DNA of 64,000 nucleotides from Allorhizobium sonneratiae (GCF_023700755.1 NZ_JAMKOJ010000005.1:62001-126000); one strand, 5' to 3'; positions 10,203 to 20,822 are shown, numbered from the stretch's first letter. Notes: generated from the sequence alone by a model not told the origin. Made by a program: numbers and translations.

Positions 10203-10907
10203 TTAAGGCATCTGCTGAATGTGGCCGCTGCCTCTTATCTCGGAACGTCGCAGAACCGGGTTGCCGAACAATTTGACATCACCGCTTCCGGAGATCGATA
10301 CATCCGCATCTTTTTTCGCGGTGATATAGACATCGCCGCTGCCACGGATGTCGACCTGGGCGGTTTGGGCCGTCAGATCTTTTAATCTGGCCGTTCCCGA
10401 ACCTGAAACATCCAGATCAACATCATGCACATGGCCGGAGGCAGTCACGCTGCCGCTTCCGCGAATGTTGAGAACCAGATGTGGCTGCTCAAGCTGGGGC
10501 AAAGCAAGTTTTTCACTGCCGAGCAATGTCCACCGCGTGATGGGAGGGGCTGTCACGGTGATGTTCAAAGAGGAGGAAACCCAACCCGGATGGCAATCCA
10601 GTTTCAATTCAGATCCTTCAATCTGAACATGATCGATCAATGCCGGATTACCGCTGACAGCGACTTGTGCCGTGTCTCCAACGGCATAGCGAATGGATGC
10701 CGGCAGGGCGATGGTCAGCTTGTCCGTTGCGGTAAAGGGCAGGATAATTTGGGTTTTACCGGAATTGATGGGCTGACATGTCGATTTCAACGATCCCCAA
10801 AGCAAGCTGGATGGCTGATTTTGGTCCGCAAGGCCGAAGCCAACCGTCAGGAAGACTGCCGAAATGATCAGTCCGGATGCCGCAATGAATGTAAGTTTTC
10901 TTGTCAT
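10203..10907 (-). CDS. GIN-domain (DUF2807) secreted protein
   Basis: A 234-residue exported protein with an N-terminal hydrophobic segment (MTRKLTFIAASGLIISAVFL) and a C-terminal right-handed beta-helix-like region of repeating Gly-Ser turns: IRGSGSVTASG, VSGSGTARLKD, IRGSGDVYIT, ISGSGDVKLFG, IRGSGHIQQ. This is the 'putative auto-transporter adhesin head GIN' domain. The second of two close ATGs is chosen because AAGGAG lies 7 bp before it. It is the last gene of a PadR/DUF1700/GIN cluster, a pairing seen in many bacteria and thought to act in the envelope. Exact role unknown. Confidence 0.8.
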   Translation of the reverse strand: MTRKLTFIAASGLIISAVFLTVGFGLADQNQPSSLLWGSLKSTCQPINSGKTQIILPFTATDKLTIALPASIRYAVGDTAQVAVSGNPALIDHVQIEGSELKLDCHPGWVSSSLNITVTAPPITRWTLLGSEKLALPQLEQPHLVLNIRGSGSVTASGHVHDVDLDVSGSGTARLKDLTAQTAQVDIRGSGDVYITAKKDADVSISGSGDVKLFGNPVLRRSEIRGSGHIQQMP

Positions 10908-10917
10908 TGACATGCTC

Positions 10918-11018
10918 CTTAGGGCAGTGCCCCGAGAAAAGTGTGAAACGGTTTTCAGTCCGGAAATGCGTAAAAACAATGCATTAGAGTGTTTTCGTGA
11001 AACACTGAAACGCTCTAA
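10918..11018. repeat. Mosaic palindromic element between the GIN and DUF1700 genes
   Basis: Contains module A (AAAAGTGTGAAACGGTTTTC then TCCGGAAATGCG) followed by module B, a hairpin with arms 10984-10994 and 11008-11018 that pair with one G-U. The CTA at 11015-11017 is the TAG stop codon of the DUF1700 gene on the minus strand. The element splits the PadR-DUF1700 pair from the GIN gene. Confidence 0.8.
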
Positions 11019-11596
11019 GGGAACGTGTTGCCTGGATCTTTGGGATGAGCGAACTGAAAATGCAGACGGCTATAATGTCCGATTACGCGGATACCGCCAC
11101 TCAAGGCCATCAGCAGCAAGGCGCTGCCTCCGACGCAGGCGCTGATCAGTCCCACTCCAATAAAGACATGGCTTAAGGTTGAGGCGATGGTGTTACCGAC
11201 CTGATCGCTCAAGGTGACAAACAAGATTTTCAGGCCAAGAGTACCGAGGACAATCATGGCGAACCCGGCGGCCAGAGTGACGAGTGCAAGAAACAGCAAG
11301 AATGGCAGCAGGAACAGGATATCGACAATGACCAGGCCCGTGAGCGCCAGCATGGCTCTCAACATGTTGGAAACGCTCCAGTCACGTTCAAGCCGGCGTA
11401 AACCGGCATCGGCGCGCAGCTCCCGGGCCAGTCTGGCGGGGTCCCCCAGAGCGATGGCAACCTCTTCCTCCTGACGGCCGCAAGCAGCGGAATCTGCGAA
11501 ATGAGCGGCATAATCGCCGAGAATTTCCTCGATTTCTTCGGGCGGCAGGCCCTTCAGACCCTGTTTCAGTGTTTGCAGAAACGTGTCCTTGCTCAT
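11015..11596 (-). CDS. DUF1700 (HAAS-domain) membrane protein
   Basis: A 193-residue protein with an N-terminal helical HAAS-type domain (FLQTLKQGLKGLPPEEIEEI, then ALGDPARLARELRAD) followed by about four hydrophobic segments from residue 80 to 175. DUF1700 proteins are membrane partners of PadR regulators and of DUF4097/GIN-type secreted proteins; their biochemical role is not established. The start codon overlaps the padR-like stop by 4 bp (ATGA), showing translational coupling. The stop codon TAG lies in a repeat hairpin. Confidence 0.85.
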   Translation of the reverse strand: MSKDTFLQTLKQGLKGLPPEEIEEILGDYAAHFADSAACGRQEEEVAIALGDPARLARELRADAGLRRLERDWSVSNMLRAMLALTGLVIVDILFLLPFLLFLALVTLAAGFAMIVLGTLGLKILFVTLSDQVGNTIASTLSHVFIGVGLISACVGGSALLLMALSGGIRVIGHYSRLHFQFAHPKDPGNTFP

Positions 11597-11919
11597 GTCG
11601 ACCCCTTGAGAAGTGTTTCAACGGCATCGGCAAAGCTGCGCCAATCGCGGCAATGTGCTTCGAAAACCGTCTGGCCCAGCGGTGTGAGCCGATAATATTT
11701 GCGGGGCGGTCCGCTGCTCGATTCAACAAGCCGGGTCGCAACCAGACCGTCATTTTGCATCCGCCGCATCAGTGGATAGATCGTGCCTTCCCCCATGCCG
11801 ACGGCAGCAGTGAGCGTGCTGGCGATCTCGTACCCGTAACTCTCACCGCGTGACAGAACGGCGAGAACGCAGAGATCCAGCGCACCTTTGCGCAATTGGA
11901 CTTGGATTGAATCGGCCAT
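11593..11919 (-). CDS. PadR family transcriptional regulator
   Basis: A 108-residue winged-helix protein with the PadR N-terminal core: RKGALDLCVLAVLSRGESYGYEIA, then GEGTIYPLMRRMQNDGLV, then SSGPPRKYYRLTPLG. This short class (PadR_N only) usually represses its own operon and responds to envelope or antibiotic stress. It is the first gene of a three-gene cluster with a DUF1700 and a GIN-domain gene. GAGGAATGGC precedes the ATG. A pseudo-palindrome overlapping its promoter is a good candidate for the self-operator. Confidence 0.93.
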   Translation of the reverse strand: MADSIQVQLRKGALDLCVLAVLSRGESYGYEIASTLTAAVGMGEGTIYPLMRRMQNDGLVATRLVESSSGPPRKYYRLTPLGQTVFEAHCRDWRSFADAVETLLKGST

Positions 11920-11941
11920 GCCATTCCTCGGATTTACAGAT

Positions 11942-11982
11942 TATATATAACACGGTACTGTTTAATACAAGGTAGTGAGTTA
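11942..11982 (-). promoter_or_regulatory. Candidate promoter and operator of the PadR operon
   Basis: On the minus strand a TTGTAT hexamer (11965-11970) and TATATA (11942-11947) are 17 bp apart and lie 23 bp before the padR-like start. The interval 11948-11982 is an imperfect inverted repeat (TAACACGGTACT against AGGTAGTGAGTTA) centred near the -35, which fits autorepression. It could also influence the divergent hydrolase gene. This is inferred from sequence only. Confidence 0.5.
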
Positions 11983-12070
11983 TGTTTTGTACCGCTACTC
12001 AACAGATTGCATTGCTATCCTTCTAATCTCCTGAAATTTCTGGGTAATCCTATCCCTTGGAGCATTGATC

Positions 12071-13057
12071 ATGTCCTTACTGCGTTTCGCTCTTGCAGCG
12101 GCTCTTTGCTTTGCTGCGCCCGTTGCCGATGCGGCGGGCCTCACATTCATCCAGATACCAGCCGATGCAGTGGGCCCCGCCATGGATGCCGCCCTCTGGT
12201 CGCCCTGCGCCAAGTCGCCGGAAAAGATGAAAATCGGATCGCTCACTTTGCCTGCTGTGCCAGATTGCCCGATCAAGGGTGAGAAACTGCCGCTTATCGT
12301 TATCTCGCATGGCTATGGCGGCTGGTATTTGGGGCACCACGATACGGCCGAAGCACTGGCCGATGCCGGTTTTATGGTCATTGCGATCAACCATCCCCAT
12401 GCCAATCATTTCGACATGAGTCGGGGAAATGGGCTGGGCGTGCTTGTCGAACGCCCTCTCGATATCAAGCGCACCGTCGATTACATGCTCATGGATTTTC
12501 CAGAGACCGCCAAGATCGATCCGAATGCTGTCGGCTTTTATGGTTTTTCCCAAGGGGGATATACCGGCTTGGTCGTTGCTGGCGCCAATCCGGATTTCAA
12601 TGCTTTGCCACCCCGATGCGCGGACCCGAAAGCCTTAGGATGTCCTCCAGCCATGAAAATGCAATTGCATCGGCCAAAACTGGCAATCCCGTCTCTGGTG
12701 CATGATGTCCGTATCAGGGCGATGGTTGTCGCCGATCCGCTCAGCGTCGTCTTTCCAACCGCAGACAGTGTGAAGGACGTCACAATACCGCTACAGCTTT
12801 GGGGATCGGAACTTGGCGGCGGCGGCGGCGCCTCACCGGAAAACGTTGCGGCACTTGCTCGGGAGTTGCCAAGAAAACCAGATTTTCACGTGGTGAAGAA
12901 TGCCGTCCATCTGTCGTTTTTGACACCCTGTCCGCCCATCGATCATGTTTCGCAAGCCTGTGTCGACGCGCCCGGCTTCGACCGGGCGGAATTTCACCGC
13001 ATGTTCAATGCGGATGTCGTGGTCTTTTTCCGCGAGCATCTGATGGCCGCAAAATAG
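12071..13057 (+). CDS. Secreted alpha/beta hydrolase (dienelactone hydrolase / PAF-acetylhydrolase-like)
   Basis: A 328-residue protein with a signal peptide (MSLLRFALAAALCFAAP, cleavage near ADA-AG). The hydrolase core has the oxyanion segment VISHGYGG, the nucleophile elbow YGFSQGG (S160) and a late histidine in VKNAVHLSFL. The architecture and the PHANHF stretch resemble predicted dienelactone hydrolases. The substrate is unknown; the location should be periplasmic. The ATG is preferred over an in-frame TTG two codons upstream because GGAG lies at a suitable distance. It converges on tyrS. Confidence 0.82.
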   Translation: MSLLRFALAAALCFAAPVADAAGLTFIQIPADAVGPAMDAALWSPCAKSPEKMKIGSLTLPAVPDCPIKGEKLPLIVISHGYGGWYLGHHDTAEALADAGFMVIAINHPHANHFDMSRGNGLGVLVERPLDIKRTVDYMLMDFPETAKIDPNAVGFYGFSQGGYTGLVVAGANPDFNALPPRCADPKALGCPPAMKMQLHRPKLAIPSLVHDVRIRAMVVADPLSVVFPTADSVKDVTIPLQLWGSELGGGGGASPENVAALARELPRKPDFHVVKNAVHLSFLTPCPPIDHVSQACVDAPGFDRAEFHRMFNADVVVFFREHLMAAK

Positions 13058-13113
13058 CATCGTTGACGATAACGGCACCCTGCGCCAATTCAGGTGCAGG
13101 ATGCCTCCATGTC

Positions 13114-14370
13114 TCAAACCGGCCGCACCAGAATGTGCTTTTTCTTGCCGACCGATAGCTTGATCACCCCGTCTGCCGTCACCTCGCTCGTGCCGATCAT
13201 GGCGCGCTCATCTGAGACGCCCTGATCGTTGATCTTTACCGCGCCGCCCTGGACGTGGCGGCGGGCTTCGCCGTTGGATGTGGCAAGGCCTGCCTTGACG
13301 ATCAGGGCGAGCAGGCCGATCCCGGATTCAAGCTCGGCTTTTGCCACATCGATCGAGGGCAGGCTGTCGGCCAGTGCGCCTTCCTCGAAGGTCTTGCGGG
13401 CGGTTTCGGCGGCAGCTTCGGCGGCGTCGTGGCCATGCAGGATGGCGGTGATTTCGGTGGCCAGCACCTTTTTCGCTTCGTTGATCTCCGCGCCGCCCAG
13501 TGCGGCAAGCTTGGCGATTTCATCCATCGGCAGCGTCGTGTAGAGCTTCAGGAAGCGTTCCACATCGGCATCTTCGGTGTTGCGCCAGTACTGCCAGAAA
13601 TCATAGACCGAGAGCAGGTCCGCATTCAGCCAGACCGCGCCGGAGGCACTCTTGCCCATTTTGGCGCCCGAGGACGTCGTCAGAAGCGGCGCCGTCAGCG
13701 CATAGAGCTGCGGCGTACCCATGCGATGGCCGAGATCGATACCGTTGACGATATTGCCCCACTGGTCGGAGCCGCCCATTTGCAGACGGCAGCCGTAACG
13801 CTTGTTCAGTTCGACGAAATCATAGGCCTGGAGAATCATGTAGTTGAATTCCAGGAAGGACAGCGACTGTTCGCGATCGAGACGTGTCTTGACGCTATCG
13901 AAAGACAGCATCCGGTTGACCGAAAAATGCTTTCCGACATCGCGCAGGAATTCGAGATAGTTGAGCGAACGCAGCCATTCGGCATTGTTCAGCATCAGCG
14001 CGCCGCCCTTCGGGCCGCTGTCGTAGTTGAGGTAATGGGCAAAGCAGCGCTTGATCGAGGCGATATTGTCCTCGATTTTTTCGACGGTCATCAATTGACG
14101 CGCCTCTTCCTTGAAGGAGGGGTCGCCGACCATGCCCGTGCCGCCACCCATCAGCGAAATCGGCTGATGACCGGTTTTTTGCAGCCAGTGCAGCATCATG
14201 ATCTGGATCAGCGAGCCGGCATGCAGGCTCGATGCGGTCGGATCGAAGCCGATATAGGCCGTCACGCTTTCCTTGGCGAACAGATCGTCCAGCCCGGTTT
14301 CATCGGAAATCTGATGAATGAAACCGCGCTCGGACATGATGTGCAGGAAATCGGACTTGAACTTGGCCAT
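13114..14370 (-). CDS. tyrS: Tyrosyl-tRNA synthetase
   Basis: A class I aminoacyl-tRNA synthetase charging tRNA-Tyr. The 418-residue product shows the HIGH-type motif as [10 protein letters not shown], a KMGKS signature in [12 protein letters not shown], the tyrosine-binding [11 protein letters not shown] segment and a C-terminal S4 RNA-binding domain (residues about 350-418, with [16 protein letters not shown]). The ATG start, with AGAAGG upstream, is favoured over an in-frame GTG three codons earlier. It is divergent from anmK, with 110 bp between the starts. Confidence 0.97.
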   Translation of the reverse strand: MAKFKSDFLHIMSERGFIHQISDETGLDDLFAKESVTAYIGFDPTASSLHAGSLIQIMMLHWLQKTGHQPISLMGGGTGMVGDPSFKEEARQLMTVEKIEDNIASIKRCFAHYLNYDSGPKGGALMLNNAEWLRSLNYLEFLRDVGKHFSVNRMLSFDSVKTRLDREQSLSFLEFNYMILQAYDFVELNKRYGCRLQMGGSDQWGNIVNGIDLGHRMGTPQLYALTAPLLTTSSGAKMGKSASGAVWLNADLLSVYDFWQYWRNTEDADVERFLKLYTTLPMDEIAKLAALGGAEINEAKKVLATEITAILHGHDAAEAAAETARKTFEEGALADSLPSIDVAKAELESGIGLLALIVKAGLATSNGEARRHVQGGAVKINDQGVSDERAMIGTSEVTADGVIKLSVGKKKHILVRPV

Positions 14371-14480
14371 GATGCTCACGCCTTCTGGTGTCTGGACTTT
14401 TTCCGGGCGGCTTTAGCATTGTTTTTTGAATTGTGCATCTCTTTCAGTCATGAATTGCGCAGGCTTTGCAGGAGAATCGC

Positions 14481-16121
14481 ATGACAGACCTGATCCGGGC
14501 CCTTGGCCTGATGAGCGGTACATCGATGGATGGTATCGACATCGCCCTTGTCGAAACGGATGGGGAGGGTATCGTCAAGCGCGGTCCCGCCCTGATGCTT
14601 GCCTATGAGCCTGCCTTTCGCGCCCGGCTGAAACAGGGGCTGGAGGAGGCGAAATCGATCACCACCCGTCACGAACGGCCGGGTTCACTTGCTGAACTGG
14701 AGCGGGATCAGACTCTGTTGCATGCCGAAGCGGTGCGGCAGTTTCTCCGCCGTCATGGTTTGCGGCCCCGCGATATCGACCTCATCGGTTTTCATGGGCA
14801 GACGGTGCTGCACCGGCCCGATCAGGCGCTGACCGTGCAGATCGGCGATGGCAATCTTCTGGCCAGAACGTTGGGTGTGCCGGTCATCTACGATATGCGC
14901 GCCCATGATATGGAGCGTGGCGGGCAGGGTGCGCCGCTCATTCCGGCCTATCATGCCGCGCTGGCAGCGGGGCTTGGTGAGGAGGCATTTCCCGTCTGTT
15001 TCGTCAATATCGGTGGCATTTCCAACCTGACCTATATCGGCAGGGATGGCGAGATCGTCGCCTTTGATAGCGGGCCGGGCAACAGCCTGATCGATCAATG
15101 GGTGGAAGCACTGACCGGAAAACCCTATGATTCGGAAGGGCAGATTGCCGCAAACGGCCGGCTCGTTCCGGCTCTGGCCGACCACTATTTGTCGCAGCCC
15201 TTTTTCACCAGCAACAGCCGTCGCTCACTCGACCGCAATGATTTTCTGCCGCCGAAGCCCAATGCGGCCAGTCTGGAGGATGGTGCACGAACGCTTGCCC
15301 ATGTGACGGCTGCGGCGATCTTTGCCTCTGGCCGTCACCTGCCGCAAAAACCGAAGACCTATGTGATCTGCGGCGGCGGGCGTCTCAACCGGGTGATCAT
15401 GGCCGATCTGCGTCATATGGCGGAAAAACAGGGCGCCACACTCCTCTCCGCTGACGATATGGGGCTCGATGGCGATGCGATGGAGGCGGAGGCCTGGGCC
15501 TATCTCGCCGTGCGCAGCCAGAAATCTCTGCCGCTGACCTTTCCCGGTACCACCGGTGTGGCGCAGCCGGTGACGGGCGGCGTGCTGGCCCGACCCGTGA
15601 TTTTGGAGACGGAACGACTGATTCTCCTGCCCTGGGAAAGAGACGATGCGCGGCTGATCGCCTCTTTGCATGACAGCGAACGGACCAGCCGCTTCGTTAG
15701 CACCAGAAAGCCGTGGAGCCTCGACTATGCGAGCCATCGTATGCAGGGCTGGCTGGATGAGTTTGAGACGGACGGAACGGGTAAAATGAAAATTCTGAAC
15801 AAAGCCGATGGCCGTTTTATCGGTCGGGCAGGGTTTTCCCGGTCAAAAGAGCATGGCAGCGGCTATGAACTGGGTTATTCGATTGCCGAGAAGGAGTGGG
15901 GCAAGGGCTTTGCCACGGAAATCGCCAGGGGCCTTTCCCGCTGGTTTTTTGAAACGCAGCGTGGTGATCATTTCATTGCCTTTGCCCATGTCGATAATGC
16001 CGCGTCTCTCGCCGTTCTCAGAAAAATTGCGACGAAAGATCTGGGTGTTGCCGAGCACAAGGGCGACCCGTTCCATTTTTTTGAAACGGTCAGGACGAGT
16101 ATCGCCGAAAACGATTTCTGA
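14481..16121 (+). CDS. anmK: Anhydro-N-acetylmuramic acid kinase fused to a C-terminal GNAT acetyltransferase
   Basis: Residues 1-372 form a complete AnmK, the kinase that phosphorylates and opens 1,6-anhydroMurNAc during cell-wall recycling: [16 protein letters not shown] at the start, [34 protein letters not shown] and a closing [15 protein letters not shown]. Residues 373-546 form a RimJ/RimL-type GNAT domain: [46 protein letters not shown]. AnmK alone is normally about 370 residues. At the junction CGACCCGTGATT, removing one C would end AnmK at TGA and create a GTG start for GNAT in a 4-bp overlap, so a single-base insertion (or sequencing error) would explain the fusion. The start ATG has GGAG 6 bp before it. 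Confidence 0.93.
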   Translation: MTDLIRALGLMSGTSMDGIDIALVETDGEGIVKRGPALMLAYEPAFRARLKQGLEEAKSITTRHERPGSLAELERDQTLLHAEAVRQFLRRHGLRPRDIDLIGFHGQTVLHRPDQALTVQIGDGNLLARTLGVPVIYDMRAHDMERGGQGAPLIPAYHAALAAGLGEEAFPVCFVNIGGISNLTYIGRDGEIVAFDSGPGNSLIDQWVEALTGKPYDSEGQIAANGRLVPALADHYLSQPFFTSNSRRSLDRNDFLPPKPNAASLEDGARTLAHVTAAAIFASGRHLPQKPKTYVICGGGRLNRVIMADLRHMAEKQGATLLSADDMGLDGDAMEAEAWAYLAVRSQKSLPLTFPGTTGVAQPVTGGVLARPVILETERLILLPWERDDARLIASLHDSERTSRFVSTRKPWSLDYASHRMQGWLDEFETDGTGKMKILNKADGRFIGRAGFSRSKEHGSGYELGYSIAEKEWGKGFATEIARGLSRWFFETQRGDHFIAFAHVDNAASLAVLRKIATKDLGVAEHKGDPFHFFETVRTSIAENDF

Positions 16122-16223
16122 AACCTGTCGCTATGATGAATAACTGTCTCACGACACGTTCATCTAACGGAACCTATAGTCTCTCCATACGTTGATGCGA
16201 CACAAAAGCATAAGGAGACTGAG

Positions 16224-16460
16224 ATGAAAAAGATTCTGGCTGCCTGTGTTCTGGGCCTTGGCACTTTCGCGGCAATGGCGGCTCCGTCATTGGCGCAGGA
16301 TGCAACCGTCATTATTCGGGATGGTCAACCCGGCCCGAGATATGACGGCTATCATGATCGTCATCATCGCTGGCATCCGCGCCATCATTGCCGCACTGAG
16401 GTGCAGAAATTCCGCCATCATGGCCACTGGGTCGTGAAAAAGACCACAGTCTGCCGCTGA
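16224..16460 (+). CDS. Small secreted His-rich protein, unknown function
   Basis: A 78-residue protein with a clear signal peptide (MKKILAACVLGLGTFAAMAA, cleavage after SLAQ). The mature part of about 50 residues is very rich in His, Arg and Tyr (YDGYHDRHHRWHPRHH) and has two cysteines, one in HHCRTEV and one near the end. The composition suggests metal binding, but no family is recognised. AAGGAGAC lies at a proper distance before the ATG. An intrinsic terminator follows, so this is a separate transcript. Confidence 0.75.
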   Translation: MKKILAACVLGLGTFAAMAAPSLAQDATVIIRDGQPGPRYDGYHDRHHRWHPRHHCRTEVQKFRHHGHWVVKKTTVCR

Positions 16461-16496
16461 TCGTGCGATAGAAGCTTGAACATGACGACCTCTTGG

Positions 16497-16535
16497 GCGG
16501 GAAAACGATAAGAACATCGTTTTTCCGCTCTTTTC
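16497..16535 (+). terminator. Intrinsic terminator after the His-rich protein gene
   Basis: A 13-bp stem with one G-U (16497-16509 with 16516-16528) and a 6-nt loop, followed by a T-rich CTCTTTTC. It lies 36 bp after the stop codon. Confidence 0.7.
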
Positions 16536-16618
16536 CCATTCAAAAATTGCCGAAATTATAGTTTTCAAGCAATTTCGCTGTCATTCGCGTTGTTGTGATA
16601 AGCTTGACAAGGAAAAAA

Positions 16619-16693
16619 TGGCTCCCCGGGCCGGATTCGAACCGGCGACCTGTCGATTAACAGTCGAATGCTCTACCGCTGAGCTACCAGGGA
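16619..16693 (-). tRNA. tRNA-Asn (GTT)
   Basis: On the minus strand the 75-nt sequence folds as a full cloverleaf. The acceptor stem TCCCTGG pairs with CCGGGGA, the D arm is GCTCAGCGGTAGAGC, the anticodon loop CTGTTAA has GTT at its centre, and the T arm contains GGTTCGAATCC. The 3' CCA is encoded in the DNA. It is the only tRNA gene seen in the window. Confidence 0.97.
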
Positions 16694-16852
16694 ATAACCG
16701 TGAGGCGTTCGTTTTCGTGCGCCCCGCGTCGGTGAGGTGGCTTCTACTCAGGCTTCATCGATTTGCCAAGACCTTTTTTGAAAAAAATTTGTCTCTTTTG
16801 GAATTTCAGTGATTTCGAATGTGGATAACTGTCGGGCAAAGGAGGGCAATTT

Positions 16853-17131
16853 ATGGCTAAGCGCCGGAAAAACCGGTTTTTTCATCTGGATGCAGCGGCG
16901 GGTCGCTTGCATGTGCATCGGTTTTCCATGTCTTTTCCCCGGTCGCGGGCGGCGCGCATGGCGATTGGTGTCCTGTTTATTATCGGAGGATGTCTTGGTT
17001 TTCTGCCTGTTCTGGGATTCTGGATGGTGCCGGTCGGGCTGGTTATCCTGTCGCACGACAATCCGATGGTTCGTCGCTTTCGTCGCCGTTCAGAAGTGGC
17101 GATCATGCGTCGGCTGAAACAAGCAAAGTGA
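16853..17131 (+). CDS. Small membrane protein, unknown function
   Basis: A 92-residue protein with a basic N-terminus and one or two hydrophobic stretches (MAIGVLFIIGGCLGFLPVLG then FWMVPVGLVILS), ending in a basic helix (RRFRRRSEVAIMRRLKQAK). The Pro-rich hairpin between the hydrophobic parts resembles PGPGW-type small transmembrane proteins, but the match is loose. AAGGAGGGC precedes the ATG at good spacing, so the gene looks real. It is followed by tpiA about 100 bp later on the same strand. Confidence 0.65.
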   Translation: MAKRRKNRFFHLDAAAGRLHVHRFSMSFPRSRAARMAIGVLFIIGGCLGFLPVLGFWMVPVGLVILSHDNPMVRRFRRRSEVAIMRRLKQAK

Positions 17132-17233
17132 CATTCAGCGCACTGAAACTGCATCATTTTGCATCGCACCTTGCCTTTTTCGACGGCACAATCTTTTATA
17201 GACCCGAAGAATGATAGGGTGATTGGGAACGAT

Positions 17234-18007
17234 ATGACACCGAATGTGCGTCCGCTTGTGGCGGGTAACTGGAAGATGAATGGCACACGCGACTCACTTG
17301 ACCAGATCAAGGCGATGGCCGAGGGGGTCAAGGGTGCGTTGTCGGAAAAGATCGATAGTCTGATATGTCCTCCCGCGACACTGCTTTATGTCGCGACGGC
17401 GCTGTGCGATGACAGCCCTTTGATGATCGGCGCGCAGGATTGCCACCAGATGGCGTCCGGCGCGCATACCGGCGATATTTCGGCCGAGATGATCGCGGAT
17501 TGCTTCGGTACCCACGTGATTGTTGGCCATTCTGAACGCCGGACCGATCATGCCGAAACCGATCATCTCGTGCGTGCCAAGGCTGAAGCCGCTCATGCCG
17601 CTGATCTGGTGGCGCTCGTGTGCATCGGCGAAACCGCCGATGAGCGCAAGGCTGGTCAGACCCTGGATATCCTCAGGCGTCAGCTTGCCGGATCTCTTCC
17701 GGAGGGGGCGAATGCTCACAATACCGTGATTGCTTATGAGCCCGTCTGGGCGATCGGCACAGGCGTGACCCCGACGGTGGCTGATGTCGCAGAGGCGCAT
17801 GCCTTCATGCGGGCGGAGCTGAAAAAGCGTTTTGGCGCAGAAGGTGCGGCCATGCGCATCCTGTATGGCGGCTCCGTCAAACCGGGCAATGCCCGGGAAC
17901 TGCTTGGCGTGGACAATGTCGATGGAGCGCTTATCGGCGGCGCCAGCTTGAAAGCGAGCGATTTCCTTGCCATTTACGGGGTCTATTCAGAGCTTATGGC
18001 GTCATAA
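17234..18007 (+). CDS. tpiA: Triosephosphate isomerase
   Basis: A TIM-barrel enzyme interconverting dihydroxyacetone phosphate and glyceraldehyde 3-phosphate in glycolysis, gluconeogenesis and the Calvin-type cycles. The 257-residue protein has the substrate lysine in AGNWKMNG, the catalytic His in VIVGHSERR, the catalytic Glu in [11 protein letters not shown] and the phosphate-binding [11 protein letters not shown]. The ATG opening [14 protein letters not shown] is the start; the longer open frame has no similarity. tpiA-secG-pyrG order is common in alphaproteobacteria. Confidence 0.97.
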   Translation: MTPNVRPLVAGNWKMNGTRDSLDQIKAMAEGVKGALSEKIDSLICPPATLLYVATALCDDSPLMIGAQDCHQMASGAHTGDISAEMIADCFGTHVIVGHSERRTDHAETDHLVRAKAEAAHAADLVALVCIGETADERKAGQTLDILRRQLAGSLPEGANAHNTVIAYEPVWAIGTGVTPTVADVAEAHAFMRAELKKRFGAEGAAMRILYGGSVKPGNARELLGVDNVDGALIGGASLKASDFLAIYGVYSELMAS

Positions 18008-18089
18008 GGGCTTCCTTTGACGCTTCACCTCGTGTAGAGAGCGGCCAAACAGTAATTTGACTTGGCCCTGAAGGGGCAGGGGATATTCC

Positions 18090-18500
18090 ATGCAAACCGT
18101 TTTGATTGTCGTTCACCTTCTGATCGTCATTGCGCTGGTTGGCGTTGTGCTGATTCAGCGCTCGGAGGGCGGTGGTCTTGGCATTGGCGGCGGTTCCGGC
18201 TTCATGTCGGCGCGTGGCACGGCCAATGCATTGACCCGGATGACGGCAATTCTGGCAGCCTTGTTCTTTGCGACCTCGCTTGGACTGAATGTCCTGTCGC
18301 GGTTCGAGAGCAAGCCCACCGATATTCTCGATCGGATCAAGGCCGACGAGAAAACCCATACGGGCAATGTTCTCGATCAGCTTCCCGGCGCTCCCGCAGC
18401 GCCTGCTGCAAAAACGGGTGAGTCTGCGCCTGCTGCTCCGGCATCCGGCGCTGCGACACCGGCTCCGGCCTCGCCGGGCGCTGTTCCGACCGGCAACTGA
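18090..18500 (+). CDS. secG: Preprotein translocase subunit SecG
   Basis: SecG assists SecYE-SecA protein export. The 136-residue product has two membrane helices (residues 1-20 and about 52-70), with the conserved loop LIQRSEGGGLGIGGGSGFMSARG between them. The tail is a low-complexity Ala-Pro-rich region typical of rhizobial SecG. A GGGGCAGGGG stretch precedes the ATG. A terminator separates it from pyrG. Confidence 0.95.
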   Translation: MQTVLIVVHLLIVIALVGVVLIQRSEGGGLGIGGGSGFMSARGTANALTRMTAILAALFFATSLGLNVLSRFESKPTDILDRIKADEKTHTGNVLDQLPGAPAAPAAKTGESAPAAPASGAATPAPASPGAVPTGN

Positions 18501-18521
18501 CCGGTCACAGTTTCTTTCGCT

Positions 18522-18552
18522 CCGGCGGGCTTTCAAGGTCCGCCGGTTTTTC
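18522..18552 (+). terminator. secG: Intrinsic terminator after secG
   Basis: A 7-bp GC stem CCGGCGG (18522-18528) pairs with CCGCCGG (18540-18546) and is followed by TTTTTC. It is placed 21 bp after the secG stop. Confidence 0.8.
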
Positions 18553-18561
18553 TTTGTGTGA

Positions 18562-20250
<1,689 letters not shown>

Positions 20251-20253
<3 letters not shown>

Positions 20254-20353
20254 AGCAGCTCCAGGAAAAGTGTGAAACGGTTTTCCGTCCGGAAATGCGG
20301 AAAAACAAAGAGTGAGAGCTTTTCAGTGTTCCGTTAAATACTGAAAAGCTCTC
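20251..20353. repeat. Mosaic palindromic element after pyrG
   Basis: Starts with TAGAGC, which doubles as the pyrG stop codon. Module A (AGTGTGAAACGGTTTTCCG then TCCGGAAATGCGG) is followed by module B, a perfect 14-bp hairpin (20314-20327 with 20340-20353, loop 12 nt). It is the best-preserved copy in the window and may also act as a transcript end for pyrG. Confidence 0.85.
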
Positions 20354-20426
20354 ATAACTGAGACTTCAGTACTCTTTTATGCACATGATTTGGTTTTGAT
20401 CACGCTTCTGAAGAGATATCTTGTAT

Positions 20427-20462
20427 GCCGTCCTGTGAGATGTCATGGGACGGCTTTATTTT
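20427..20462 (+). terminator. Possible intrinsic terminator downstream of pyrG
   Basis: A 7-bp stem (GCCGTCC 20427-20433 with GGACGGC 20448-20454) with a 14-nt loop is followed by TTTATTTT. It lies about 170 bp after the pyrG stop, beyond the repeat element. Confidence 0.6.
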
Positions 20463-20513
20463 GGTGATCTGATTGCGCTATTGCAGCATCGTGCGTTGTA
20501 TCAAGCGCAGATA

Positions 20514-20590
20514 AGATGCTGTAACGCTTTAAATCTGCTGCATGATTTTCTCCTTAAACCGATTCCGGTTTAAGGAATTATGTTTTAGTC
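20514..20590. repeat. Second Rhizobiaceae intergenic repeat family
   Basis: The block AACGCTTTAAATCTGCTGC followed by ATGATTTTCTCC and a perfect 10-bp palindrome (20552-20561 with 20566-20575, loop ATTC) matches from memory a repeat that is widespread between genes in Agrobacterium and Rhizobium. Only this one copy is seen in the window. The rest of the 569-bp pyrG-GPR gap holds no gene that I can support. Confidence 0.6.
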
Positions 20591-20822
20591 GCAGCGCTGT
20601 GCAGCAATTGCAACAACGGCGGCTAAAACCGCCACCAGGGAAATGGAAGCAAGCCTCCATTTCCTGCTCCTATCCCCCGGACTTTGATCTCAACGCAGTT
20701 GTCTTCGCCAAAATCAAGGCCATCGTGCACATTGCGGCCCCAAGAGCATTTTAGATCGCCTGCGACACCTTCCGATCAGCACTCGAGACACTATTGATCA
20801 TCGGGCTTTTGTTTCAAACCGA

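Noticed and set aside
20514..20590. Intrinsic terminator of the GPR-like gene
   Set aside because: The 10-bp palindrome lacks a T run on the minus strand and fits a dispersed repeat better.
20542..20754. 70-codon open frame downstream of pyrG
   Set aside because: It starts inside the second intergenic repeat family and has no coding signs.
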